A DNA stretch of 64,000 nt, from NCBI GenBank assembly GCA_050953725.1, contig JBMNNB010000001.1:806001-870000 (forward strand), in the 5' to 3' direction. This DNA is from DTU053 sp012520115. Lineage in GTDB: Bacteria > Bacillota > Clostridia > Oscillospirales > Acutalibacteraceae. Position numbers and translations under genes: made by a program. The notes under the pieces were generated by a model. The model did no database searches, was not told the DNA's origin, and saw only the letters and a list, made by a program, of their open reading frames with translations. Position 1 is the first letter of the stretch; each line of letters begins with the position of its first letter. Positions 47,544 to 56,621 of this stretch are shown in pieces.

Positions 47544-48858
47544 TGTTGACGTTCACTCCGTTCGACTTTATTTTTTCAAGACAGTGAGGTCTCGCACCTG
47601 TCGCTCTGAATCTACCGATAAACTTTCCGTCTGCGTCAAGCTTACCGTCGGTTTCATAAACGAAGATGTCCTGCATGCTGACGATATCACCTTCCATACC
47701 GACGATTTCGGATATGGAGGTTACCTTTCTGGTACCGTCCCTCAAACGGCTTTGCTGAATTATGATGTCAATGGCCGATGAAATCTGGTCACGGATTGCC
47801 TTCATGGGCAGTTCCATACCGGCCATCAAAACCATTGTTTCAATACGTGAAATAGAGTCTCTCGGAGAGTTTGCGTGGATTGTGGTCAAGGAGCCGTCAT
47901 GACCTGTGTTCATGGCCTGAAGCATGTCAAGGGTTTCCTCTGAACGAACCTCACCGACGATGATTCTGTCGGGACGCATTCGCAGGGCGTTCTTAACAAG
48001 GCTTCTGATTGTAATGGCGCCCTTGCCCTCAAGGTTTGCGGGTCTTGCCTCAAGGGTGATGACGTGCTCCTGCTTCAACTGAACTTCGGCTGCGTCTTCT
48101 ATTGTGATAATACGCTCGTCAGAGGGAATGAACGAGGACAGAACGTTAAGAAGCGTCGTTTTACCGCTGCCGGTACCACCGGATACAACGATGTTCAGCT
48201 TACCTCTTACGCAGGCCTCGAGGAAGGCGAGCATATTGTGGTTCAATGAGCCGAATTTTATAAGCTGTTGGGCTGTAATCGGCTTTTTACCGAACTTTCT
48301 TATAGTGACGACCGGTCCGATGAGGGACAGCGGAGGTATAATTACGTTAACACGGGAGCCGTCCGGCAGACGGGCGTCAACCATGGGGCTTGATTCGTCG
48401 ACGTGACGGCCGACGTTGGAAACAATTCTGTCGATAACATTCATAAGATGCTGTTCATCTCTGAATTTAAGACCCGTAAGCTGGAGCTTACCGGCATTTT
48501 CAATATAGATTCTGTCCGGGCCGTTAATCATGATTTCCGAGAACCTCTGGTCCTCAAGCAGGTTCTCAATAGGACCGTAGCCCATGACGTCATTATAAAG
48601 CTCAACAACAATTTTGGGTCTGTCTATTCTCGGGATACCGTTGACCTCATCGTTTACATGCTCCTCGATAAGGCGCATCATGGAATCCTTGTCGACCTTA
48701 GAAAGGGTTTGCTTATTCATCGCCTTAATAAGGTCCTTGTGAATCTTCTGCTTTATCAACGCATACGGGTCCGGCGGAGTTGAGGCAGGGTCATTCTGCT
48801 TGCCGGAGCTGTCAGAGGGTTGTCCGACATTTCTGTCTATTTTCTCTAATAGGCTCAT
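47524..48858 (-). CDS. cpaF: Tad pilus assembly ATPase CpaF/TadA
   Basis: The hexameric secretion ATPase that powers Flp pilus extension. Motifs: VVSGGTGSGKTTLLN (Walker A), ERIITIEDAAEVQL, RMRPDRIIVGEVRSEETLDMLQAMNTGHDGSLTTIHANSP (Walker B and His box, given here in recognisable parts), and an N-terminal helical region with VDKDSMMRLIEEHVND. Length 444, standard. AAGGATGG lies before the ATG. Confidence 0.96.
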   Translation of the reverse strand: MSLLEKIDRNVGQPSDSSGKQNDPASTPPDPYALIKQKIHKDLIKAMNKQTLSKVDKDSMMRLIEEHVNDEVNGIPRIDRPKIVVELYNDVMGYGPIENLLEDQRFSEIMINGPDRIYIENAGKLQLTGLKFRDEQHLMNVIDRIVSNVGRHVDESSPMVDARLPDGSRVNVIIPPLSLIGPVVTIRKFGKKPITAQQLIKFGSLNHNMLAFLEACVRGKLNIVVSGGTGSGKTTLLNVLSSFIPSDERIITIEDAAEVQLKQEHVITLEARPANLEGKGAITIRSLVKNALRMRPDRIIVGEVRSEETLDMLQAMNTGHDGSLTTIHANSPRDSISRIETMVLMAGMELPMKAIRDQISSAIDIIIQQSRLRDGTRKVTSISEIVGMEGDIVSMQDIFVYETDGKLDADGKFIGRFRATGARPHCLEKIKSNGVNVNSDWFTD

Positions 48859-48921
48859 ACTAATCCATCCTTAACAATAACGCAAAGGTATTAAAGTGAG
48901 GGAAAACCTCAGAATCAAAGC

Positions 48922-48952
48922 AGAAAAGCCGATATGAATATCAGCCTTTTCT
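48922..48952 (-). other. hairpin overlapping the cpaE stop
   Basis: AGAAAAGGCTGATAT and ATATCGGCTTTTCT arms (one bulge) form a long hairpin that contains the cpaE stop codon, then TTTTCTGCTTT. It may be a partial terminator tuning cpaF and later genes. Confidence 0.5.
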
Positions 48953-50137
48953 GAACAGGGAGAATCTTTTCTTTTGCGGGGCAGCGGAAATAGGAACAAC
49001 GCCGGTGTGTTTGGTTATCAATCTGTCAGCCAGAGTTACGATTTCCTTAGAGATTATGGACTTGCTGTTCTCCATCAGTATCGGTCTGCCCTTATTTATG
49101 CTTGCGTTCGCCGCCTTGACATCCAGCGGAATTATAGCAAGCACGCTCATGTTGAACAGCTTTTCAAAATCCCTGACGTTTATAAGTCCCTGAAGGTTTT
49201 TGTTTATAACGATTTCAACCTTATCTTTCAGGTGAAGCTTTTCGAGTATATTTATGCAGACCTTGGCATTTTTAAGCGAGAGAATATCGTTATTGTAAAC
49301 CAGCAATATCTCGTTGCTGTTTTCCAGCGCCGCAATGGAATAGTCGTTGTATGCGGGCGGGAGGTCAAGGATGATATATTCAAAATATGGCCTTGCAATA
49401 TCGATAATCCTCTCGATGTCCTCACCGCTGATATATTCGGCGAATTCGGGGCTGTCAGGGGCTGAAAGAACGGTTACGCCCGAGCTGTGAACCGCCGAGA
49501 AGCTGTTGATATTCTCAATTGTAACGCCGTTGCGGTCCTGCACCAATTCGACTATGGTATCCTTAGCTTCAATATCCATGGCAAGCGCAACATCGCCGAA
49601 CTGCAAATCGGCATCTATTAAGAATACTCTCTTGCCATGCTTTGCGAGTGCGGTCGAAAGGTTTACGGCCACAGTCGTTTTGCCCGTGCCGCCCTTACCG
49701 CTGAATACGGAGATGACCTTTGAGCGCACCTTTTTGCTTGCGTTGGAGTCGATATTGCGCTCAAGCTCAAGGGTGTAGATTGTATTTATGGTCTCCTCAA
49801 GCTCCTGGGGCGGAATATCAAGGGGCATTACCTTTCTGAAGCCAAATTGAGCGGCCTTATTAACCAGATCTACACTTATATCATCGGTCATAAGCAGAGC
49901 AAAGCAGCCGTGGACGGTTGTCTGTATGGTCTGGATAAAGCTAAAGACATGGTCCGGCACCGTACCCTTTACTGCACAGATGACAACATCCGGGTAAAGT
50001 CCGCTCAGCTTAACTAAGCCGGCGTCGTTAAAATCGCCGAAGCCCGAAATAACCATACGTTCGGAAGTTATGCTGTTTTTGACTTGAATTCTTAAATCCA
50101 AATCCGTTGAAAGTACAACTATATTAAGCTTTTCCAT
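48941..50137 (-). CDS. cpaE: Tad pilus localisation ATPase CpaE/TadZ
   Basis: A MinD/ParA-type ATPase: VISVFSGKGGTGKTTVAVNLS (deviant Walker A), VFLIDADLQFGDVALAMD and FEYIILDLPPAYNDY. Residues 1-115 form an atypical receiver-like domain (LNIVVLSTDLDLRIQVKNSI, GLYPDVVICAV) without the full acidic pocket. CpaE proteins place the pilus machine at the pole. AAGGAAC lies before ATG 50137. 398 residues. Confidence 0.92.
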   Translation of the reverse strand: MEKLNIVVLSTDLDLRIQVKNSITSERMVISGFGDFNDAGLVKLSGLYPDVVICAVKGTVPDHVFSFIQTIQTTVHGCFALLMTDDISVDLVNKAAQFGFRKVMPLDIPPQELEETINTIYTLELERNIDSNASKKVRSKVISVFSGKGGTGKTTVAVNLSTALAKHGKRVFLIDADLQFGDVALAMDIEAKDTIVELVQDRNGVTIENINSFSAVHSSGVTVLSAPDSPEFAEYISGEDIERIIDIARPYFEYIILDLPPAYNDYSIAALENSNEILLVYNNDILSLKNAKVCINILEKLHLKDKVEIVINKNLQGLINVRDFEKLFNMSVLAIIPLDVKAANASINKGRPILMENSKSIISKEIVTLADRLITKHTGVVPISAAPQKKRFSLFRKG

Positions 50138-50194
50138 ACATGTTCCTTTCAATTTGGCAAAGCATTTTTATTATAACGAAATTATATATTGAAA

Positions 50195-50986
50195 TTACTC
50201 GTTTTCGGATGCAGCTTCAGATGATGGGGGTGTGGTGACTGCCTGAGTCGTGCTTGTCTCGATATCCGATTCGCCGAAGGCGGAAAGTGCGAGCTTAATT
50301 GTGCCCTGACCCATTGCGGCGGCAACCTTCTGAACCTGAGTCTTGTTCAGTCTCAGGGTGACTTCCGTAAAAGCGGTTATAGGAGCTCCGGTTGCTGCTG
50401 CGGTAGCCTCCTGCTGCAAGTTGGAAACCTTTAATATTCTTACCTGCTCGACAATCAGCTTTACCTTTGTATCCTCTTCTTCATAGGTACTGCCGTTGAC
50501 ATCGGTCTGGCCGACCTCTGAGGGAGTGACCTTTTCGACTAAGTAAACGTCAACATAGTCGTTTTCACGGGGGAAATAGCTTACGGCATCGATAAGAGTA
50601 ACCGGTACCGAAAGCGCATAATCGCCCGGCTCAAGTATTAATGAAAGCTTTTTGTTGTTTGTTGTATCGACATTCGGGTCGCCTAAAGCAATCAGCTGGC
50701 TTGAAAGAACCTGCCCGTCCTTAGGAATTGAAAAGATGGTAAGCTTGCCGACAGCGTGGCTGACATTAGTCAAATAGCCTGTCTTAGTCTGAGACTGGGG
50801 CATCTTAATAACCTGTACCATATCTTCGGTTATGGTGGTGTTCTCTTTAATGTCGACGACGGCAATAACTACATCCACATCGACATCCTTAACCTTCTTT
50901 TTTCCGCTTACGGACTTAAACACAAAGAAAGTCGTCAAACCGGTAATAAGAGCTATAACAGTGGCAATAAGATAAACTTTTTTCAT
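50195..50986 (-). CDS. cpaB: Tad pilus assembly protein CpaB/RcpC
   Basis: One N-terminal membrane segment (VYLIATVIALITGLTTFFVF) then an SAF domain (VVAVVDIKENTTITEDMVQVIKMP reads as the usual CpaB start of mature part) and an RcpC domain (LSLILEPGDYALSVPVTLIDAVSYF, DYVDVYLVEK). CpaB acts in the extracytoplasmic part of the pilus channel. Its tail is Thr/Ser/Ala rich. GGGATG lies upstream. 263 residues. Confidence 0.92.
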   Translation of the reverse strand: MKKVYLIATVIALITGLTTFFVFKSVSGKKKVKDVDVDVVIAVVDIKENTTITEDMVQVIKMPQSQTKTGYLTNVSHAVGKLTIFSIPKDGQVLSSQLIALGDPNVDTTNNKKLSLILEPGDYALSVPVTLIDAVSYFPRENDYVDVYLVEKVTPSEVGQTDVNGSTYEEEDTKVKLIVEQVRILKVSNLQQEATAAATGAPITAFTEVTLRLNKTQVQKVAAAMGQGTIKLALSAFGESDIETSTTQAVTTPPSSEAASENE

Positions 50987-51035
50987 AGATTTCTTTACAT
51001 CCCTTCAAGAGGTTATAATTTATTAAAAGGCTTTC

Positions 51036-51449
51036 TTAGCTTTCTGCTTTCATAGTTACGGTAGCAACCAGCCGTCGGGTCGTGCCCCTGGAGAAAAAGG
51101 CCAGAACAGGGGTCAATACTTTCATATCCGCAGTAAGCGTTATGACCATATCCCCTTCAAGCGGCTGCGATGTGTTTGTAAACCTTATCTGTGTATTTAT
51201 TCCGTTTTTAAATAAACCTCTGGTCTCCTCTTCGGCCTTCTCGTCAACCTTGTCTACAAGATCCGCCTCAGTCACATTGACAACAGCATATCTTGCGGCC
51301 TCACGGCAGGCATTGTTAAGGCTTAACTGATTATAAAAAAGCCAGCCGAAGTCAATAAGACCACAGATAACAAACAATATTAGCGGCAGTACCAGAGCGA
51401 ACTCAACCATAGTCTGCCCTTTTTCGTTTTTAATAAAAAGTTTCTTCAT
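51036..51449 (-). CDS. tadE: TadE-like pseudopilin
   Basis: A 137-residue minor pilin: basic tip KKLFIKNEKGQTMVEFALVLP with the processing region before a long hydrophobic helix (LILFVICGLIDFGWLFYNQLSL), NNACREAARYAVV and a C-terminal beta domain. The prepilin peptidase encoded upstream should process it. ATG 51449 follows GGTGGTGAAA. Confidence 0.9.
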   Translation of the reverse strand: MKKLFIKNEKGQTMVEFALVLPLILFVICGLIDFGWLFYNQLSLNNACREAARYAVVNVTEADLVDKVDEKAEEETRGLFKNGINTQIRFTNTSQPLEGDMVITLTADMKVLTPVLAFFSRGTTRRLVATVTMKAES

Positions 51450-51507
51450 TTTCACCACCGCTGTATATTTTATGCCATACAGGCTTTGTATTTTATGATA
51501 ATGAAAC

Positions 51508-51535
51508 AAAGACGCAGGAAAAATCCTGCGTCTTT
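51508..51535 (-). terminator. terminator between flp and tadE
   Basis: AAAGACGCAGGA/TCCTGCGTCTTT, 12 bp with an AAAA (TTTT) loop, then GTTTCATT on the minus strand. It lies within the Tad operon, so partial read-through would give more pilin than machine components. The gap 51536-51636 also holds small GGTTC/GAACC and CCC/GGG hairpins and no gene. Confidence 0.75.
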
Positions 51536-51636
51536 ATTTTCATCCCGCAGGGAATGTTATTCCACCGCATACAGGACGGTTCGTAGAACCACAGATAGCT
51601 GATTAAATTGTAATCAACCTAAGCTTCCATTCTGGA

Positions 51637-51813
51637 TTAGCCACCAGACGCAGCCGTTCCTGTAAGCTCTTCGGCAGCTTCATTAAAGAGGTTAGCAACT
51701 CTGGGTCCAAGGATCAGGAGAGCAGCTATAACAACGATAGCGATGAGAGCTATGATGAGACCGTACTCTACCATTGCCTGGCCTTCTTCGTCACGAAGCC
51801 AATTCATTAACAT
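51637..51813 (-). CDS. flp: Flp-family type IVb pilin
   Basis: This 58-residue major pilin precursor reads MLMNWLRDEEGQAMVEYGL at the start. The short leader, the prepilin cleavage-type G before the hydrophobic helix (MVEYGLIIALIAIVVIAALLI) with the conserved Glu and Tyr, and the tail GPRVANLFNEAAEELTG are diagnostic of Flp pilins. GGAGG is 7 nt before ATG 51813. It is the second gene after the prepilin peptidase and is followed by a terminator, as expected for a highly expressed subunit. Confidence 0.96.
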   Translation of the reverse strand: MLMNWLRDEEGQAMVEYGLIIALIAIVVIAALLILGPRVANLFNEAAEELTGTAASGG

Positions 51814-51891
51814 AATCTTTCCTCCTATTAATTTTTGTTAATATAATTTAACCCGATAACGGGATTAAATCCGAAGTAAAATGTGTAATGC

Positions 51892-52623
51892 TTATTTTGA
51901 AAGCATCGTAGTGAAACCGATAAGCATATATTCGATTGCACCGAGTGTAAGATACGGACCCAGAGCAACCTTTGACTTAATTGAGCCTTTCTTCGTGACT
52001 CTGAGATAAATCAGAACAATAAAGAGGGCCAGTCCCATAACAAAAGATGCTTCAATAAAGCCCATAAAGCCGAAACAGTAGCCGATAACGGCACAGAACT
52101 TAACGTCGCCGGCTCCGATATATACATGGAAAAGAGAAGGAAGCATAAAGATAATCAGCGCCAAAGCAAAACCGACCAATGAGCTGTATATTAATGTTTT
52201 AAGGACTTCTGAATTAAATTTGCCGCCGCTGAACATAGAGTAAATAATGAAAACGGTGCGAACTGCAAGTAAAGAAAGAAGAAGCTCGTTAGGTATGCGC
52301 TTGACCAATTGGTCTACGACTGCGATATTGACAGAAAGTAACAAAATCAGCGCATACTCAATCTTAACAGAAAGCGGATTATCAGTCAAGAATATAATTG
52401 CCGCAGGAACGGCAAGAACGAACATTATAATGAGGAGTGCTTTAAATGACTTAATCTTTTCCATAGCAGAGGCGAATTCAGCCTCTCTCTGGACTCTTAC
52501 TTCCTCGCTGTATCCGAAGGTAGCAATCTTTTTAGAACGGACGGTTATCTGCTTGTCCGCCATAAACCTTACAAAAGGGGACAAAATTAAGAAGGCAACG
52601 AAAGCGATTAAAGATTCTAACAA
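51892..52623 (-). CDS. prepilin peptidase (TadV/CpaA type)
   Basis: An A24 aspartic protease that cleaves Flp and TadE leaders. The 243-residue membrane protein has the two catalytic Asp motifs: NIAVVDQLVKRIPNE and YIGAGDVKFCAVIG. Residues 1-75 add an extra membrane helix and a charged loop not found in the smallest CpaA proteins. It is the first gene of the Tad operon, just downstream of a good promoter. Confidence 0.93.
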   Translation of the reverse strand: MLESLIAFVAFLILSPFVRFMADKQITVRSKKIATFGYSEEVRVQREAEFASAMEKIKSFKALLIIMFVLAVPAAIIFLTDNPLSVKIEYALILLLSVNIAVVDQLVKRIPNELLLSLLAVRTVFIIYSMFSGGKFNSEVLKTLIYSSLVGFALALIIFMLPSLFHVYIGAGDVKFCAVIGYCFGFMGFIEASFVMGLALFIVLIYLRVTKKGSIKSKVALGPYLTLGAIEYMLIGFTTMLSK

Positions 52624-52683
52624 AATATATGCCTCCGTAACAAAATCAACAAATTTTGAACAGTTTTTTCTACATCTGACATT

Positions 52684-52712
52684 AAATTAGCATAGGATAT
52701 TGTGCATGTCAA
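52684..52712 (-). promoter_or_regulatory. promoter of the Tad operon
   Basis: TTGACA (52707-52712), 17 nt, TAATTT (52684-52689) with TG one base upstream of the -10 box, reading leftwards into the prepilin peptidase gene. Confidence 0.7.
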
Positions 52713-53078
52713 TAGGTTTTTTAAGAATTTTATTAAAAAATGACTAAAAACACCCTTAAAATCGAGAAATAAATCTCCCTTATTGACAAATTTGAGGTAA
52801 ATAATGGCTAAAGGAATGAAATTTTGCAGATTTTAATACATTTTGTTGACATATTTTACCATTTATAAAATGGCAGATGAATTTCATTTTTATTCAAGAA
52901 ATTTACCTAATATTTCTAAAGTAACAGTAAACATTTTAATTTATTTTTGCTATAATAATGTAAATTCACGAAAAAAGGTTATCATAAAAGAAATTCTGGA
53001 ATATTCTCAATTTTGAGAAAAACGGCTTATTGTCAGGAATTATATAACTTATTTGTTTTCATCACCGTGACGCACTTA
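52713..53078. other. gene-free regulatory stretch between the Tad operon and the glycan region
   Basis: About 370 nt of AT-rich DNA with no credible gene. It has a CCATTT/AAATGG dyad at 52859-52873, a TTCTCAA/TTGAGAA dyad at 53004-53019, a second TGC-TATAAT box on the plus strand at 52951-52956 and a 10-codon open frame after GAGG near 52803. The dyads are candidate regulator sites for either flank. Confidence 0.45.
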
Positions 53079-53108
53079 TTGACAATAGCAATTTAATAGA
53101 TGTATAAT
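53079..53108 (+). promoter_or_regulatory. promoter of the sugar phosphotransferase gene
   Basis: TTGACA (53079-53084), 18 nt, TATAAT (53103-53108). About 65 nt of leader precede the ATG at 53179. Confidence 0.8.
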
Positions 53109-53178
53109 ATTCTAAATTATGCCCTGCCATAATTTGCTATGATTTTAAGTTCTGATTTTTGTAAGTAGGAGTAATCGT

Positions 53179-54618
53179 ATGTCTAAGTTTTCGCTACGCA
53201 GATTTAAGGGTGCAGCCATTTTCATCGCTAAAGCTCTCCTTATGATTGGCTCTGTTTTCCTTTTCCTGCTGACGCTTTTTACATTCTACGATGATGCTAC
53301 CTTCCCGCAGAGAGGCAACTATGTTCTGGCCTTTTTGTATTCGTGCATTATCATCACCTTTGCGACCATGTACGAGTGCTTCAAAATCGGCCAGCACCGC
53401 ATTAAGGAGCTTGTGCTCTCCTTCTCTATCTCCGTTTTTCTTACAAATTTCTTTACCTTTTTCATTCTCTCTCTTATCGCATCAAAAATACTTTCACCGC
53501 TTGCATTAGTCTCACTGACCCTTGCTCAGATTGTTTTCGGCACGGTTGTTTATATATGCGCCAACAAGGTTTATTTTGTCATTAACCCCATAAGCCGATG
53601 TCTTTTCGTCACCACAGGCTCCGAATACGAACAAGATGTTTTAAGCAAGCTCCAGTACAGCAAAAACAGCAGCCGAATAAATATCCACAGTGTAATTAAT
53701 GCCGATGCGGGACTTGAGAATATATATAATGAAATGAACAAATACGGCACCATAATGATCGGCGATATCGACACGGAGCTGAAGAATTTCATTATTAAAT
53801 ACTGCTATGAAAAGAATAAGTCCTTCTATCTGCTGCCAAGTGTTCAGGATATTGTTATCAATGCGGCGACGGAATATCAGTTCGGCGACACCATAATGTT
53901 TTACAGCAAGAGCCGCTCTATGTCCATTGAGCAGCTTGCCATAAAGAGGCTTATGGACCTTGCAATTTCAATTGTAGGTCTTATACTCGCCTCGCCCATT
54001 ATGCTTGTTATTGCCATACTCATAAAGGCTCACGACGGCGGCCCCGTGTTCTTTAAACAGGAGAGATATACCAGAAACGAAAAGGTCTTCACCCTGATTA
54101 AGTTCAGAAGCATGATTGTGGATGCCGAAAAAGACGGCGCAGCATTTACCGTCAACAACGATTCGAGGATTACTCCTATCGGCAGATTTATTAGAGCTAC
54201 AAGGCTGGACGAGCTGCCGCAGCTTATAAATATACTCAAGGGCGATATGTCCTTTGTAGGCCCCAGAGCAGAGAGAATAGAGAATGTGGAAAGCTACTCG
54301 CAGAAGCTGCCCGACTTTAAATACCGCCTGAAGGTCAAGGCAGGACTTACCGGCTATGCTCAGATTTTCGGCAAGTATAATACCAGCTGCGAAGATAAAG
54401 TCAGGATGGACATGCTCTATATTCAGAATTACTCTCTTTTCCTTGACCTTAAGATAATTTTCTATACCTTAAAGATTATCTTTATGAAGGAGAGCACCGA
54501 GGGCTTTAAGACCAACGGCCTTGAGGAAAAGTCAAATCAAGCCGCCGTTGAAAGCGAAGCAGAAACACAGGACAAGCTGCAGGAAACAAATCCCGCTCAG
54601 GAAAATTCTGAGTCATAA
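53179..54618 (+). CDS. polyprenyl glycosylphosphotransferase (initiating sugar transferase)
   Basis: The enzyme moves a sugar phosphate onto undecaprenyl phosphate to start a surface polysaccharide. Residues 1-140 hold four or five membrane helices; 150-255 a degenerate nucleotide-binding domain; 260-460 the catalytic domain with KRLMDLAISIVGLILASP, GGPVFFKQER, FRSMIVDAE, RLDELPQLINILKGDMSFVG and GPRAER. The C-terminal 30 residues are a Glu/Gln-rich tail. 479 residues. It has its own promoter and a terminator after it, and heads the rightward glycan region. Confidence 0.94.
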   Translation: MSKFSLRRFKGAAIFIAKALLMIGSVFLFLLTLFTFYDDATFPQRGNYVLAFLYSCIIITFATMYECFKIGQHRIKELVLSFSISVFLTNFFTFFILSLIASKILSPLALVSLTLAQIVFGTVVYICANKVYFVINPISRCLFVTTGSEYEQDVLSKLQYSKNSSRINIHSVINADAGLENIYNEMNKYGTIMIGDIDTELKNFIIKYCYEKNKSFYLLPSVQDIVINAATEYQFGDTIMFYSKSRSMSIEQLAIKRLMDLAISIVGLILASPIMLVIAILIKAHDGGPVFFKQERYTRNEKVFTLIKFRSMIVDAEKDGAAFTVNNDSRITPIGRFIRATRLDELPQLINILKGDMSFVGPRAERIENVESYSQKLPDFKYRLKVKAGLTGYAQIFGKYNTSCEDKVRMDMLYIQNYSLFLDLKIIFYTLKIIFMKESTEGFKTNGLEEKSNQAAVESEAETQDKLQETNPAQENSES

Positions 54619-54639
54619 ACCTTTTAGGACAAAAAGTAC

Positions 54640-54666
54640 GAGGTGATAATATTCACCTCTTTTTTG
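54640..54666 (+). terminator. intrinsic terminator after the sugar phosphotransferase gene
   Basis: GAGGTGA/TCACCTC, 7 bp with a 6-nt loop, followed by TTTTTTT. The GH97 gene begins only 24 nt later, so some read-through is likely. Confidence 0.8.
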
Positions 54667-54689
54667 TACATTTTTACGGAGGGCCTTAA

Positions 54690-56597
54690 ATGCTGTATAA
54701 ACCTAACAAAGTCATGCTCGAAAAAATAGCATTGGCAAAATCCATAACGGCCAATATAAAAGCTAAAAAGTCACATAAATTTGAAACAGGTATACCCCTT
54801 GACTTTAAGAGCGGTAATATAAAGGGCTACGAAATGTCCTCGCCCGACGGGAATATCACCGCAAAGCTGTACTATGAAAAAGGCTTAAAGTATGAAGTCA
54901 GCTTTAACGGCAAAACCGTAATCAAGCCCTCCGAAATGGGTATTAAGATTCAGAAATTTGACTTAGGTAAGGATGTATTTGCAGGCAAACCCGTCGTAGA
55001 AACCGCCGATGTTGAATATGAGGTAAAGGGCAAACATTCAAAAGCACGGGATTTGCATATTGCTTACAGATTCCCCGTTCACCACTTCCCCACCGGACTT
55101 AACTACATAGTCGAGTTCAGGCTTTGGAACGACGGCGTGGGCTTCCGCTATGAGTTCCCCAAGGGCACGAAAATGCTCGTAGAAATTGAAAACACACAGA
55201 TTAATATGACGGAGAATTCTGTGTGTTACTATCAGACCGACGTCAGAAAGATGCAGAGCAAGACTGTAAGAGAAGAAACATCTGTCCTTCCCGATAAGCT
55301 GCAGATGGCTTATCTTGTGACCTTCGAATTAAAGGATAACGGCTACTGCATACTCACGGAGTCGAACCTTGATAATTACCCCGGCGCTGCGCTGATGTCT
55401 GAGTCAGAGGGCAGATTCAGGATTCATTTCTGGGATTCGGGCAAATTCTTTGTCAAGGACTGTGTTTCACCTTGGAGAATCGCCATTCTCGCAAACGACC
55501 TTAATTCCCTTGTGAATAACGAAGTCGTAAAGCATGCAGCCGACCCGCAGTCCCCGATTTTTGAAAGCACCGACTGGATAAGACCCGGCAAATCCGCATG
55601 GTCATATTTCCACGGAAAAGATACAAGCAGGAAGTATAAGACCATTCTGGACTTCAACACTCACCTTGATGACTTGGGCTTTGACTATTCGATAATTGAT
55701 TCAGGCTGGCGTAAATGGTGCCTGACCGAAAGCTGGGCTTTAAGAAAAGTCAAGAATGTCATAGATAAGGCGCCGGAAGGCGTGGACATTTGGGTCTGGA
55801 AGTCCTCTGCAACCGGCCCGTTTATACCCGCTTACAGACGTTGGTTCCTGAAAAAAATCAAATCAATCGGAGCCGTGGGCGTAAAGCTCGACCATATTGA
55901 AACGGAAACCCAGGCGGGCATAAATCTCTATCGCCGCTTCCTTGAGGACGCCGCTAAGAATAAGCTGATGGTTATATATCACAACCCGAACAAGCCCACG
56001 GGACTGACGAGGACTTATCCGAACCTTCTTTCAAGGGAGGCCGTCAGGGGTCTGCAATGCACCGCCGACGCAGACGAGAATACGATTATCCCCTTTACGA
56101 GATTTGCGATTGACGGCGCCGATTACACACCCTTCTGCCCCTCTCTGCCGGACAGATGCGCCAACACCACCGTAAGCCACGCATTGGCAAATCTGATTGT
56201 TTTCACTTCGCCCTTTATGACGATAGCCGAGCATCCGAAAAATCTTAAAGGAACGGTCTATCAGGACTTCTTTAGGACTCTCCCCGTCTGCTGGGATGAA
56301 ACAATCGTTATGCCTCAGAGCAGCTTCGGAAAGCTCGCTGCCTTTGCAAGACGCAAAAACGAGCTTTGGTATATAGGCGTGCAGACTAATAACAGCGAGG
56401 GCTTTGAATTCTCATTCACTCCGTACTTCTTGGAAGACGGCAGAAAATATACGCTCGAGTTGTTCTCTGACAGTGAAATTGAAGGCTCAAAGGACACCGT
56501 CAAAAGTGAGCGAATTGTCACAAAATCTGATATAATTAAAGTAAATATTAAAAGCGCAGGCGGCTTTGCAGGCAGATTCATACCGCTTGCCGACTAA
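54690..56597 (+). CDS. glycoside hydrolase family 97 (alpha-glucosidase/alpha-galactosidase type), no signal peptide
   Basis: The protein shows the GH97 plan: an N-terminal beta-sandwich (residues 30-300), a TIM barrel (300-540) with YSIIDSGWRKW, VGVKLDHIETETQ, VIYHNPNKPTGLTRTYPNLLSREAVRG and HALANLIVFTSPFMT, and a C-terminal beta domain. The Asp in KLDHI occupies the nucleophile place of the retaining alpha-galactosidase subfamily, so a retaining mechanism is inferred. At 635 residues it is near family length. No export signal is seen, unlike Bacteroidetes members. GGAGGG lies 7 nt before the ATG. Confidence 0.88.
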   Translation: MLYKPNKVMLEKIALAKSITANIKAKKSHKFETGIPLDFKSGNIKGYEMSSPDGNITAKLYYEKGLKYEVSFNGKTVIKPSEMGIKIQKFDLGKDVFAGKPVVETADVEYEVKGKHSKARDLHIAYRFPVHHFPTGLNYIVEFRLWNDGVGFRYEFPKGTKMLVEIENTQINMTENSVCYYQTDVRKMQSKTVREETSVLPDKLQMAYLVTFELKDNGYCILTESNLDNYPGAALMSESEGRFRIHFWDSGKFFVKDCVSPWRIAILANDLNSLVNNEVVKHAADPQSPIFESTDWIRPGKSAWSYFHGKDTSRKYKTILDFNTHLDDLGFDYSIIDSGWRKWCLTESWALRKVKNVIDKAPEGVDIWVWKSSATGPFIPAYRRWFLKKIKSIGAVGVKLDHIETETQAGINLYRRFLEDAAKNKLMVIYHNPNKPTGLTRTYPNLLSREAVRGLQCTADADENTIIPFTRFAIDGADYTPFCPSLPDRCANTTVSHALANLIVFTSPFMTIAEHPKNLKGTVYQDFFRTLPVCWDETIVMPQSSFGKLAAFARRKNELWYIGVQTNNSEGFEFSFTPYFLEDGRKYTLELFSDSEIEGSKDTVKSERIVTKSDIIKVNIKSAGGFAGRFIPLAD

Positions 56598-56621
56598 TAT
56601 ATTTTGGAAAGAGGGAATACC

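Noticed and set aside
42094..52623. Competence-type (ComG) pseudopilus instead of Tad
   Set aside because: Flp pilin, CpaB, CpaE, split TadB/TadC and a CpaF ATPase together are diagnostic of Tad, not ComG.
52803..52835. Ten-codon frame after GAGG (starting MAKGMKF)
   Set aside because: Too short to support as a gene and no evidence for a leader peptide function.
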